Shown piece after piece: positions 51,069 through 60,160 of a stretch of 62,050 nucleotides of DNA. Below the pieces are notes generated by a model. The model ran no database searches and was not told where the DNA came from. It was given only the letters and a program-made list of their open reading frames with translations. The stretch is from Deltaproteobacteria bacterium (GTDB lineage: Bacteria > UBA10199 > JADGCS01). How positions within the stretch are numbered: position 1 is the first letter of the stretch; every line of letters starts with the position of its first letter. Location: NCBI GenBank assembly GCA_015228875.1, contig JADGCS010000008.1, positions 1-62,050 of the forward strand, read 5' to 3'. Both the position numbers and the translations under genes were made by a program.

Positions 51069-52934
51069 ATGGCAAGTCCCGATCGAGATCATCTCTTACA
51101 AAAAATCAAAACATTTCCAAAGACGCCGGGTGTTTATCTGATGAAGGATAAAACCCAGAGGATCATCTACGTTGGCAAGGCAAAAAACCTTTACGCGAGG
51201 GTGAGGCAGTATTTTGGCAGCCACGATACCCGTTATCAGATCGGTTTTCTTATGCAGAAGGTTTGCGAGATCGATTTTTTACAGACGCGCACCGAGGCCG
51301 AGGCCTTGCTTCTTGAAAACTCTCTCATCAAAAAACACAAGCCGCGTTACAATCTTTTTTTAAAGGACGATAAATCCTACCTTGGGCTTAAAATAACGAT
51401 GCAGAGCGAGTTTCCTCAATTACTCGCCACGCGCAGGGTCAAGAAGGATCAGGCCCTGTATTTTGGGCCTTTTACAAATTCAGATCATTTAAGACAGGTC
51501 AAACAATTCATCGACAGCCATTTTCAACTGCGTACGTGCTCCGATCGGGCGATGTTTAACCGCAACAGGCCGTGCCTTGAGTATCAGATCAAGAGGTGCT
51601 CGGCCCCTTGTGTCGGTTATTGTTCCACTCAACAATACGCGGTGCAGATACAAACGGTCGTGATGTTTTTATCGGGGAGGAACAAACAGCTTCAACGGAG
51701 GGTTAAGGAGATGATGCTCGAGGCCTCGACTGCAGAAAACTTTGAAGAAGCGGCGAGGCTGCGGGATCTGCTCTCTGCCATGGAGACACTCCTGCAGGGA
51801 CAGCGGGTGACCCAACTGGGGTTTGATTTTGTCGATGTGATCGCCTTTGAGCGGGGTGATGAAAAAACGGGTGTGTGTGTCCTGATGGTGCGGGATGCCA
51901 AGCTCATCGATTCAAAATATTACAAGCTTGATGCGCTGGAGGACGACGAGGAGTTTCTGCAGAATTTTATGGTCCAGTATTATTCCGCGAACTCTTTTAT
52001 ACCGAGCGAGGTGATCCTCCCTGTCAGGCTTAAAAAGAGGGGGCTTGTCGAGCAGATTCTTTTGGACCGCAAGGGTGCGGCGGTTAAAATCACCTTTCCC
52101 TGCAAGGGCACAAAGCGCGAGCTTTTAGAACTGGCCAGCCTCAACCTTGGCAGTCATTTCTTAAGTCAAACTCAAAAAGACGCAGAGGTGCAGGCTGTCC
52201 TCGCGAAACTTAAGGCCGTATTTGGTCTGCCAAGCCTGCCAGCCCGGATCGAGTGTTATGATATCTCAAACACGGGTGGAGAGGACGCTGTGGGTTCGCT
52301 CGTGGTATTTACAGAGGGCAGGGCCTCACCAGACTCATACAAAAGATTCAGGATCAGGACTGTCACGGGTGCTGATGACTTTGCCATGATGAGGGAGGTC
52401 CTTTCGAGGCGTTTTAAAAGGACAGACCGCGGCTGGGAAAAACCCAATCTCCTTGTGGTCGATGGTGGCAGGGGACAGCTTAAGCAGGTCCTTTCTGTGT
52501 TTGAGGAACTTAAAATAACAGACATCGCGTGTATCGCCATTGCCAAGGGGCGCGGTGAGGGCGCAAGGGCAAAGGGGGAGTGGGTTGGCAAGAAGGATGA
52601 AGATATTTATATCCCCGGCAGAAAAAACCCCGTCAACATTAAAACAGGCAGCCTCGAAAAGAGGCTCATGCAAAATATCAGGGACGAGGCGCACCGGTTT
52701 GCGATCACTTATCATAAAAAAGTCAGGGACAAAAAAATCACCCGTTCATTTCTTGACGACATCAAGGGGATTGGCAAAAAAACAAAACAGGCGCTGATGA
52801 AGCACTTTGGCTCGCCAGAGGGTGTAAAAAATGCCAGCATTGAAGAATTAATGGGTATCAGCGGGATTGGCAGGGAGACTGCTATTGCCATCAAGGGGAC
52901 CGCGGAGCAGGTCACATGGGACGGGGCTCTGTGA
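51069..52934 (+). CDS. uvrC: Excinuclease ABC subunit C
   Basis: A 621-residue UvrC that makes the dual incisions in nucleotide excision repair. The N-terminal GIY-YIG nuclease has TPGVYLMKDKTQRIIYVGKAKNL. The UVR motif (NFEEAARLRDLLSAME, about 219-234) binds UvrB. The central RNase H-like nuclease has ECYDISNTGGEDAVGSLVVF. The C-terminal helix-hairpin-helix pair (ITRSFLDDIKGIGKKTKQALM..GISGIGRETA) binds DNA. Length fits the family. The start at 51069 follows a composite repeat by 26 nt and has a weak ribosome-binding site. Convergent with the toxin-antitoxin pair. Confidence 0.95.
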   Translation: MASPDRDHLLQKIKTFPKTPGVYLMKDKTQRIIYVGKAKNLYARVRQYFGSHDTRYQIGFLMQKVCEIDFLQTRTEAEALLLENSLIKKHKPRYNLFLKDDKSYLGLKITMQSEFPQLLATRRVKKDQALYFGPFTNSDHLRQVKQFIDSHFQLRTCSDRAMFNRNRPCLEYQIKRCSAPCVGYCSTQQYAVQIQTVVMFLSGRNKQLQRRVKEMMLEASTAENFEEAARLRDLLSAMETLLQGQRVTQLGFDFVDVIAFERGDEKTGVCVLMVRDAKLIDSKYYKLDALEDDEEFLQNFMVQYYSANSFIPSEVILPVRLKKRGLVEQILLDRKGAAVKITFPCKGTKRELLELASLNLGSHFLSQTQKDAEVQAVLAKLKAVFGLPSLPARIECYDISNTGGEDAVGSLVVFTEGRASPDSYKRFRIRTVTGADDFAMMREVLSRRFKRTDRGWEKPNLLVVDGGRGQLKQVLSVFEELKITDIACIAIAKGRGEGARAKGEWVGKKDEDIYIPGRKNPVNIKTGSLEKRLMQNIRDEAHRFAITYHKKVRDKKITRSFLDDIKGIGKKTKQALMKHFGSPEGVKNASIEELMGISGIGRETAIAIKGTAEQVTWDGAL

Positions 52935-52968
52935 TCAACCATCAGACTGGGATTTTGCGGGTGTCTGT

Positions 52969-53172
52969 TCAGGTGATTGTAATGCTGCCTTTTTCAGCAA
53001 TGAATTTTCTAAGGCACAGATTGATGAGTGTTTGATACGAGATTCCGTTTGCTTCAGAAAGTTTTTTAAAAAAAATCAGAACATCTTCGTCAAACCTGAT
53101 GGTTTTTTGCACTTTATTGGGGCGAAAAAATTTGCCTCTGATTCCCTTTGAAAAGTTATATTCTTTTTTCAT
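52969..53172 (-). CDS. brnA: BrnA-type antitoxin
   Basis: A 67-residue ribbon-helix-helix protein. KKEYNFSKGIRGKFFRPNKVQKTIRFDEDVLIFFKKLSEANGISYQTLINLCLRKFI fits the BrnA antitoxin family, with a DNA-binding ribbon and dimerising helices. BrnA neutralises the BrnT ribonuclease and represses the operon. The gene overlaps the toxin gene by 17 nt (53156-53172) and lies downstream of it, which is the usual BrnT/BrnA order. Confidence 0.85.
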   Translation of the reverse strand: MKKEYNFSKGIRGKFFRPNKVQKTIRFDEDVLIFFKKLSEANGISYQTLINLCLRKFIAEKGSITIT

Positions 53173-53443
53173 ATTGTATTACCTCACGTCTTGTTGCCTT
53201 GCGTGCCGAAATAATCCTGATTATTTCGGTCCCCGATGAATGATCGATATAAGAATGAACAACAACCAGTGTGTTGAACTGCGCAGAAATGCCCACTGTA
53301 ATCCACCGTTCTTCGTGTGTTGTTTTTTTGTCCAATACAGAAAGATGCAAAGGATCATCAAATACAGATTGAGCCAACTCAAACGACACTTTATGTTTTT
53401 TGATATTGCTTTGAGCTTTGTGCGGGTCCCAAATAAACAACAT
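53156..53443 (-). CDS. brnT: BrnT-type ribonuclease toxin
   Basis: A 95-residue BrnT (DUF497) toxin. The N-terminal FIWDPHKAQSNIKKHKVSFELAQSVFDDP and the C-terminal IRIISARKATRREVIQYE are the family landmarks; the Arg/His/Lys residues there form the RelE-like RNase site. It inhibits growth by cleaving RNA until bound by BrnA. ATG 53443 lies at the end of a perfect tandem 11-bp repeat that probably forms the operator. The pair looks intact. Confidence 0.87.
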   Translation of the reverse strand: MLFIWDPHKAQSNIKKHKVSFELAQSVFDDPLHLSVLDKKTTHEERWITVGISAQFNTLVVVHSYIDHSSGTEIIRIISARKATRREVIQYEKRI

Positions 53444-53463
53444 TGTAGTTATATTGTAGTTAT
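53442..53463 (-). promoter_or_regulatory. Tandem 11-bp repeat, candidate BrnA operator
   Basis: Two perfect head-to-tail copies of ATAACTACAAT (minus strand) end in the AT of the brnT start codon. TATAAC at the junction could serve as a -10 box, which would make the transcript almost leaderless. Ribbon-helix-helix antitoxins typically bind such tandem sites. Confidence 0.5.
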
Positions 53464-53876
53464 TTTCGATGCGTCTGTAAAGCTGTTTTTTTAGGTTTGG
53501 ATGTCCGATCGCAAAGTCCCCCGCGTAGTATTTTTAAGCCTCATGCGGGTGACGTTTGTTTAATCCCGCCCGCCGCGTACACTGCCCTTTGCCAGTCCTT
53601 TGGGGATGTAAGTGGGTTTAAGAAGCCTGTCTAGCGAAACTGGCTGATGTTGACGGCATTTATTTCTTTTGAATGATTCACCTAAACTCAACAGACAGAC
53701 AAGTCGCTCAATGCTTTTTTTTATAGTGAGTCCCCGCAGATCGTGTGTTCTTTCTTGTTGGCCAGTTTATTGTATTTTTTTTTGTCTAAAATCATTCGGC
53801 CCGATTCTAGTTTTAAAATGCAAAAACATCAACAGGCAGTATGAGTCATTTTAATATCCTCAAATTGTGAGTCGCC
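53464..53876. other. Non-coding gap with a module B fragment
   Basis: 413 nt between the toxin-antitoxin operon and an unknown minus-strand gene. A degenerate module B piece lies at 53521-53553. The rest is A/T-rich, and I see no ORF with family features and no RNA gene. Confidence 0.55.
53521..53553 (+). repeat. Module B fragment
   Basis: CCGCGTAGTATTTTTAAGCC and the following TCATGCGGGTGACG match the end of module B (CGCGTAG...TTATGCGGGTTATG) with several changes. The first part of the module is missing or degraded. Confidence 0.6.
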
Positions 53877-54827
53877 TTACAGCAAAGACGCCAGTTGTTG
53901 AAACGGACGCGGCGTGAGAAGTCTGGGTGATAATTCTTGAATCAGCGTGACACGCAGGGTTTGCCCATTGTCTATAAGACTGATGTGAATAACGGGGCCT
54001 TGTGTGCCGGACTGAACCTTGAGATCGATGTCGGTGCTGGTGCGCAGTTGCGGCCAGTTAATTTGAGAGAGTATGGCATCAAGCTGTTTCCGTGACAGTT
54101 TTTTAAGATCGCAGTCTCCAGGCAGGGTCACGCCCAATTGCGGGGGCGTGATGTTCATACTGCCAGTAGAAATGCCGGGGGTTGACAGGGCAGCGAACAT
54201 AAATCTTTTTTGTAGATAGGTGTAGAACTCAAGCGAGAGTTGTATGACCCTGAGCCGTGTTTTTTGAAGCAGGCCAAGCCTCCCTTGGTTTGTCCCCGCA
54301 TTTGCAAATACGGCGGCGCTCAGATTGAGCTCACGGGTCAGCCTTAAGGGCTGGTACTCAATCTCATTGTAATCGCCACCGATGACTGTGGCTATGGAAC
54401 CCTTGTCTGTTTTGTATTCAAACTCAACCCACAGGTGCCTTTGTTCAACCCATCTTTGGGCAGACCTGCTGGTGAGGGGCTTGATCCTTTTTTTGCCGTT
54501 TGCGGGGTAAAATTTGCCTGAGAACAGTGCCTGAGCACCCTCTGTTCGATGGACAAGAGAGACCCGCGCGCTCCCAAATGGCTGGCTGTTGGATCTTAAG
54601 TCATCGGGCAGGTAATGATCCACCACGTCAAAACCGGTTGCGGCCATTCTTTCCGCGTGTCTTTTTGTAGAAAGGGCGGCTTGTGTAACCGCCTGCTCCA
54701 GTGTGTCGTGGCTGACCCTTCTGAGTCCCTGTGCCCTAAAGAGGTGGTTTGCAGGGGTATAAACAGGAAGCTGCGCACTGGTCCCAATGCGGTGCAGGAC
54801 GGAGGCAAGATGATGGGGGCTGTTCAC
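53877..54827 (-). CDS. Hypothetical protein
   Basis: A 316-residue, soluble-looking protein starting at GTG 54827. It has no signal peptide or transmembrane segment. The first 75 residues are helical (DTLEQAVTQAALSTKRHAERMAATGFDVV), the middle has strands rich in aromatic and charged residues (LWVEFEYKTDKGSIATVIGGDYN), and a Leu/Lys-rich segment near 240-265 (LKKLSRKQLDAILSQI) is followed by a short beta region. I recognise no family. Its length and steady codon pattern argue that it is real. It is divergent from the beta-helix gene with a 94-nt gap. Confidence 0.6.
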   Translation of the reverse strand: MNSPHHLASVLHRIGTSAQLPVYTPANHLFRAQGLRRVSHDTLEQAVTQAALSTKRHAERMAATGFDVVDHYLPDDLRSNSQPFGSARVSLVHRTEGAQALFSGKFYPANGKKRIKPLTSRSAQRWVEQRHLWVEFEYKTDKGSIATVIGGDYNEIEYQPLRLTRELNLSAAVFANAGTNQGRLGLLQKTRLRVIQLSLEFYTYLQKRFMFAALSTPGISTGSMNITPPQLGVTLPGDCDLKKLSRKQLDAILSQINWPQLRTSTDIDLKVQSGTQGPVIHISLIDNGQTLRVTLIQELSPRLLTPRPFQQLASLL

Positions 54828-54921
54828 AGGGTCTGTATCAGTGTTTTAATGTCAAAGTTGCGTTTATTTGGGAATTTTTAGTGAAAAAAAGGTCATAATC
54901 AGCAATAATCTGACTGCTCAT

Positions 54922-57219
54922 ATGAACTGTATTCTGTTGATCACCATTTTTTTTCTCTTGTTTTTTCCGGCGCCTGTTTGGGCCCTGGATGTTGACGACA
55001 CCAATATCTCTGCTCACACAAACTGGACGCTTGCGGACAGTCCCGTTAATGTCAATGCGGCGCTGATTGTTGATAAAGATATCACTCTCACCATCGATCC
55101 CGGCGTGACTGTCAAGTTCTCGGCGGGGCTTACTGTGCGGGGGCGTCTTGTAGCCAACGGTCTTGCAGCAAACCCCATTGTCTTTACCGAAAAAACTCCG
55201 GGCTCCGGTTGGAGCGGGATCACATTTACCCGTGCCGGGGGGGATTTTGTATCCGACACAGTCAGTTCGCTTCAGTATGTCACCATGAACAACTTAAAAA
55301 ACTACATCTGGGTCAGTACGCGCAGCGCGACTATTGACCATTGCACACTCAACCAGTCAGGTAGCCTGAGCTATGGTGTTTATGCCTACTCAAACAATGC
55401 TGCGGTGTACCCCGATTCCAGCGTGCTTATTACAAACAACACATTTAATTTTACCACGACAAGCACCACAACAGGAACCGCTGCTGTGCTTATTGATGGC
55501 GCCAATACGGTCATTACGGGCAACGATATCACCGCGACCTTTAACGGCGCAGCGCTGATCGCCCATGGTATCCGCCTGTACATGTCGAATACGGCCCCGT
55601 TTACTGCCGAGGTTGCAGACAACGATGTGGATGTTGAAACAACGGATGATGAGACGTTCTATCTTTACGGGATTAACCTTGGGTCTGCCTCTATCACAGG
55701 CGACATTATCGGAAACGATATTGTCCTTGTCTCCCACAACGAAGTTTACGGAATCTTTGACTCCGGTGGAGATCGTCTTATCGAAGACAACTCGGTTACG
55801 GCAAGCTCCACATCGACAACCACAACATCTCCCGAACAAGAGATGTATGGTATCTATTACGATGCGATTGAGGACAGCTCCGTTATTCAGGATAACCTGA
55901 TCTCTCTTTCTTCTGACAAGGAACGTTTTCTTAAGGGGATTCATTGCCAGGCAGGAACCATCCGCCGCAACAGGGTTGTTGGCTCATTAAGCGGAAATTT
56001 GGGAACCCTCGACGGTATTTTTCACAGATATTACCCCGCCAGTATTCTTAACAATACCGTATCTCTCTCAGCCGCGGGCACACAAACTATACGCGGGCTT
56101 AATGTGAGCACCATGTATACCAATTCAAACATCGTGGTTAAAAATAATATTTTTCGCGGACCCTCCAACGGCAACAGCACGGGTGTGTACAAGGACAGCG
56201 GTTGTGCGGGCACTGTTTATAATTCGTACAATCTTGTTTACGGTTTTGGGACTCAACACGATGGTGTTTCGGCCGGGACCGGCGATGTGTATTCAAATCC
56301 TCTTTTTACAAACGTGGTCACACTTACTGTTGACTCGACATCACCTTCCATCGATGCCGGAGACTGGGACGATACTTTTAACAGCGAACCCGCGAATAAC
56401 GGGGGCAGGATCAACATGGGCGCGTTTGGAAATACCGCGAGTGCCAATACATCAGCGGCTCTTGTCGCCCCCGAAATAAGCACAAACAACGGGGCCTCTT
56501 TTACCACAAGCACACAAACAGTCACGCTGACGGGGCGCACCAGTTCCTCCACAAGCGCAATTAAGGTCAACGACAGCGTGAGTGGCGTGAGTTACACGCC
56601 GGGCCAGACCGCATGGAGTGTTCTCAAGACATTAAGCATTGGATCTAACGCATTCAGCGTTCGTGCCTTTGATAGTGGCAATAACCAGAGCGGTACCGAC
56701 ACAATACAAGTGACCTATGATGACAACACAGGACCGTCTGTGACGTCTGTGGACCCTGCCAACGGAGAGACTGGTGTTGCTGTCAACACCCCGATCACCG
56801 CAACTTTTAATGAGGCATTGGATGCCGCCACTGTTGATGCAGATTGTTTTTACCTTAATAACGGCATCACCGGCGCCGTGACTTATACCGCGCCAACTGC
56901 CACACTTGTACCGGCAAGTGATCTTGCCTATGGCACGACCTATCTGGCAACACTGACAACCGATATTTACGATCAATACAGCAATCCCATGGCCGCAAAT
57001 TACACATGGAATTTTACAACAGCCCCCGATGCCGATGAGCCCGCAGACGATACCCCAGAAGATACCCCAGATGACACCCCAGACACCGCAGATGACACAG
57101 ACGAAGGTACAGACGGGACCACCACAGACGATGATGCTGGTGGCGAAGACACTGGAGATGCCGCAGCATCACAGGGGCGGGGGGGAGGCTGTTCATTGTT
57201 TGTTGGGAAACATCCATGA
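54922..57219 (+). CDS. Secreted parallel beta-helix protein with SbsA-type Ig domain
   Basis: A 765-residue exported protein. Signal peptide NCILLITIFFLLFFPAPVWA, then a long right-handed beta-helix (about residues 30-500; NTDITLTIDPGVTVKFSAGLTV-like and NNTFNF/GNDI repeats, PbH1 type). Next is a linker and an SbsA-type bacterial Ig domain (GPSVTSVDPANGETGVAVNTPITATFNEALDAATV...YTWNFTTA). The C terminus is an Asp/Glu/Thr/Pro-rich stretch that ends GGGCSLFVGKHP. Beta-helix proteins often bind or cleave polysaccharides, but no catalytic site is identified. ATG 54922 gives a clean signal peptide; TTG 54868 would add 18 residues. Confidence 0.83.
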   Translation: MNCILLITIFFLLFFPAPVWALDVDDTNISAHTNWTLADSPVNVNAALIVDKDITLTIDPGVTVKFSAGLTVRGRLVANGLAANPIVFTEKTPGSGWSGITFTRAGGDFVSDTVSSLQYVTMNNLKNYIWVSTRSATIDHCTLNQSGSLSYGVYAYSNNAAVYPDSSVLITNNTFNFTTTSTTTGTAAVLIDGANTVITGNDITATFNGAALIAHGIRLYMSNTAPFTAEVADNDVDVETTDDETFYLYGINLGSASITGDIIGNDIVLVSHNEVYGIFDSGGDRLIEDNSVTASSTSTTTTSPEQEMYGIYYDAIEDSSVIQDNLISLSSDKERFLKGIHCQAGTIRRNRVVGSLSGNLGTLDGIFHRYYPASILNNTVSLSAAGTQTIRGLNVSTMYTNSNIVVKNNIFRGPSNGNSTGVYKDSGCAGTVYNSYNLVYGFGTQHDGVSAGTGDVYSNPLFTNVVTLTVDSTSPSIDAGDWDDTFNSEPANNGGRINMGAFGNTASANTSAALVAPEISTNNGASFTTSTQTVTLTGRTSSSTSAIKVNDSVSGVSYTPGQTAWSVLKTLSIGSNAFSVRAFDSGNNQSGTDTIQVTYDDNTGPSVTSVDPANGETGVAVNTPITATFNEALDAATVDADCFYLNNGITGAVTYTAPTATLVPASDLAYGTTYLATLTTDIYDQYSNPMAANYTWNFTTAPDADEPADDTPEDTPDDTPDTADDTDEGTDGTTTDDDAGGEDTGDAAASQGRGGGCSLFVGKHP

Positions 57220-57421
57220 CGGAGTTCCTTCCCCGCTCCAAGGGCATAGTATCTACATTCTGCTCACACGCGGATTGTCTGCGTGGACGAAAAGAATTTT
57301 TTTAGCATTTGCCCAATGCATTTTTTGAAATTTTTTTAAAATCGTTTGGGGTAAAAAAACAGCGTCATGTTTTTTTTATTTTTAATTTGTCCTTCACGAG
57401 ATTTTTTCTTAAGAGACAACC

Positions 57422-59704
57422 ATGGTTCAAAGCGTTGGTACAAACGCCCCCAGGCTCGATTGTCACGACAAACTGACGGGGCGGACCAAATACCTCGATG
57501 ACCTTGATATCCCCCACTGCTGGTTTGGCGGGGTTGTTTATTCTTCAATCCCGTATGGCAGAATAATAAAAATTAATTTCGATCCCTCGTTTGATTGGGG
57601 ATCAGTTGTGACCTGCACATTTAAGGATATCCCTGGCAAAAATAACACGGTGTTTTTGACACAGGATCAGCCCATCCTCGCAGAAGAATATGTTAAACAT
57701 GTGGGCGAGGCCATTGTCCTTGTAGCGGCCCCCACAAAAGAGATCCTGTCACAGGCGAGGAGTCACATTCATATTGAGTACGCGGCATCAGTCCCCGTTT
57801 TGACTATCGAACAGGCAAAAGACAAGGCAACACTCATCTCCGGAAAAGACAATATCCTTGCGCAGTACTGCATTAACAAGGGGGACCTCGACGTTGGTTT
57901 TAAAGAGGCCGCTGTTGTCATCGAGGGTGAATACCAGACCGGTTTTCACGAACACGCCTATATCGAGACGCAGGCCATGGCAGCCGTCCCGCGTACGGAC
58001 GGCGGGCTCACGGTGATGGGCTCTCTGCAGTGTCCTTACTATGTTTTAAAGACACTGGTCTCTGTCTTAAACTGCGGTGCCGACCGCGTGAATGTCAGGC
58101 AACTTCCTATGGGCGGCTCTTTTGGTGGCAAAGAGGACTATCCCTCGCTCCTTGGTTCCTACGTGGCACTCCTTGCAAAAAAATCAGGCAGGCCGGTTAA
58201 ACTCATCTACTCAAGGGAAGACGACATCATCATGTCCACCAAGAGGCACCCTTCTATTGTCAAACACAAGACAGGCGTAAAGAAGGACGGCACTCTCACA
58301 GCTATGGAGATCAACGTAGAATTTAACGGCGGGGCCTATGCCACGATGTCGCCGGTTGTCCTGTCACGCGGTGTGATCCATGCGGCGGGGCCGTACAGGT
58401 GTGATCATGTACGCTCAACGGCGGTCTGCTACGCCACTCACAACGTGCCCTGCGGGGCATTCAGGGGTTTTGGTGTGCCCCAGACCATCTTTGCGATTGA
58501 GGCGCACATGGATAAAATCGCCGAGGCGTTGGGGATAAACCCGCTTAAGCTGCGTGCAAAAAATTGTCTTAAGCTCGGAGACACAACACAAACAAAGCAG
58601 CTTTTAAGAGAGAGTGTCGGGGCAGCGCAGTGTTTGGACACGGTGGCCAAAGGGTGCTCCTTTGAAAAAAAATGGCAGGCGTATCGACGGCAGAATCAAG
58701 CTGCGCGGGGGAAAAAAAATATCCAAAAAGGAATCGGTCTTGCTCTCTATATGCACGGGGGTGCCTTTACAGGCAGCGGCGAGTCCGTGATGAAAACCGA
58801 GGCCGGTTTGATGCTTCAAAAGGATGGCGTGGTCAGGGTGCTCACAGGTTGCACCGAGATGGGGCAGGGCGCGCACACAGTCCTGCCGCAGATCGTTGCC
58901 GACACGTTGGGAATCCCCCTCAAGTGTGTTTACTGCGAAGTGCCCGATACCGACCTCGTCCCCGACAGCGGGCCTACGGTGGCCTCGCGCACGACGATGA
59001 TAGTGGGCTGGCTGTTAACACAGTGCGCGGCCTCGTTTAAAGAGAGGCTGTTCGAGTTTATTGCCCGCACCTATCGAGTCGAGAAAACCGCATTAAAACT
59101 CGTCAGGGCATCGTTTGTCTCCGGTTCAAAACGCATCACCGATTTTAAAACAGCGGCAAACGATTATTTATCCAAAGTGGGTGAGCTCAAGGTCATCGAA
59201 AGATACAAACTGCCCCCGTACATCCAATGGGATCCTGCGACACACATCGGGGACGCCTATCCTGCCTATTCGTGGGCGGCCGATGTTGCCGAGGTCTCTG
59301 TCGACATGGACACGTTTGAAGTGACCGTAGACAAGATGACCATTGCGGTGGAACTCGGCAGGGCGATTAACCCTGTCCTTGTCAAGGGGCAGATGGAGGG
59401 AGGGACTTTGCAGGCACTGGGCTGGGCCTTGATGGAAGACATGCAGATCATCAATGGGCACCCTCAAAATAAGAACCTGCAGACCTACATCATCCCAACG
59501 GCGCGGGATATTCCCGATTGGCGGGTGCACATTATCGAAGAGCCGTTTTCCTACGGCCCCATGGGTGCAAAGGGGATAGGCGAACTCCCCTTGGACGGCG
59601 GGGCACCCGCGATTGTGAATGCGATTTATAATGCGACAGGTCTCAGAATCACAGAGATTCCCGTGACGCCAGAAAAACTGTTAAGACAATGCGCGAAATT
59701 ATGA
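57422..59704 (+). CDS. Xanthine dehydrogenase-type molybdopterin subunit
   Basis: A 760-residue large subunit of the xanthine/aldehyde oxidoreductase family, carrying the molybdopterin cofactor. GTNAPRLDCHDKLTGRTKYLDDL opens the family fold, MGGSFGGKEDYPS and CGAFRGFGVPQ are cofactor-binding segments, EMGQGAHTVLPQI follows, and MGAKGIGELPLDGGAPAIVNAI holds the catalytic Glu. The true substrate (purine, aldehyde or heterocycle) cannot be told from sequence. It overlaps the small subunit by ATGA. The order large, small, medium differs from the CoxMSL order of many relatives. Confidence 0.92.
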   Translation: MVQSVGTNAPRLDCHDKLTGRTKYLDDLDIPHCWFGGVVYSSIPYGRIIKINFDPSFDWGSVVTCTFKDIPGKNNTVFLTQDQPILAEEYVKHVGEAIVLVAAPTKEILSQARSHIHIEYAASVPVLTIEQAKDKATLISGKDNILAQYCINKGDLDVGFKEAAVVIEGEYQTGFHEHAYIETQAMAAVPRTDGGLTVMGSLQCPYYVLKTLVSVLNCGADRVNVRQLPMGGSFGGKEDYPSLLGSYVALLAKKSGRPVKLIYSREDDIIMSTKRHPSIVKHKTGVKKDGTLTAMEINVEFNGGAYATMSPVVLSRGVIHAAGPYRCDHVRSTAVCYATHNVPCGAFRGFGVPQTIFAIEAHMDKIAEALGINPLKLRAKNCLKLGDTTQTKQLLRESVGAAQCLDTVAKGCSFEKKWQAYRRQNQAARGKKNIQKGIGLALYMHGGAFTGSGESVMKTEAGLMLQKDGVVRVLTGCTEMGQGAHTVLPQIVADTLGIPLKCVYCEVPDTDLVPDSGPTVASRTTMIVGWLLTQCAASFKERLFEFIARTYRVEKTALKLVRASFVSGSKRITDFKTAANDYLSKVGELKVIERYKLPPYIQWDPATHIGDAYPAYSWAADVAEVSVDMDTFEVTVDKMTIAVELGRAINPVLVKGQMEGGTLQALGWALMEDMQIINGHPQNKNLQTYIIPTARDIPDWRVHIIEEPFSYGPMGAKGIGELPLDGGAPAIVNAIYNATGLRITEIPVTPEKLLRQCAKL

Positions 59705-60159
59705 AGGTCAAACGAAAAATAGATCTCAATGGCAAAGTAACAACAATCACAGCATCGCCCGTTGCGCGTCTTTTGGACGTTGTTCGAGGAGACCTCAAAC
59801 TCACGGGGACAAAAGAGGGGTGCGGCGAGGGCGAGTGCGGGGCGTGTTCTGTACTGCTCAACAACGAGGTGATCGATTCCTGTCTTGTTTTATTCGGGCA
59901 GTTGAGGGATGGCGACCTGCTTGTGACGGTTGAGGGGCTTGAGAATAAACGCGGGCTCAACAGGCTTCAAAGGTCCTTTGTCAAAAACGGTGCTGTCCAT
60001 TGCGGGGCCTGCATCCCCGGGATGCTGATTGCCGCGACAGCACTTCTTAAGCACAACAAGACCCCTTCGATCATGGAGATCAAAGAGGGGATCGCGGGTA
60101 ATTTGTGCCGCTGTACGGGGTACGGCAGGATCATTAAGGCCATAGAAGAGGTGGTGTAG
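59701..60159 (+). CDS. Molybdoenzyme 2Fe-2S small subunit
   Basis: A 152-residue electron-transfer subunit with two [2Fe-2S] sites. The plant-type ferredoxin loop GCGEGECGACSVLLN with C at VIDSCL, and the second cluster HCGACIPGM...NLCRCTGYGRI, are complete. Electrons pass from the Mo site to the FAD of the medium subunit. ATG 59701 gives a 4-nt overlap with the large-subunit stop, indicating coupling; ATG 59689 is less likely. Confidence 0.93.
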   Translation: MKVKRKIDLNGKVTTITASPVARLLDVVRGDLKLTGTKEGCGEGECGACSVLLNNEVIDSCLVLFGQLRDGDLLVTVEGLENKRGLNRLQRSFVKNGAVHCGACIPGMLIAATALLKHNKTPSIMEIKEGIAGNLCRCTGYGRIIKAIEEVV

Positions 60160-60160
60160 C

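Noticed and set aside
53669-53854. 61-residue open frame between the toxin-antitoxin pair and the unknown gene
   Set aside because: Short, with no ribosome-binding site and no recognisable sequence features.
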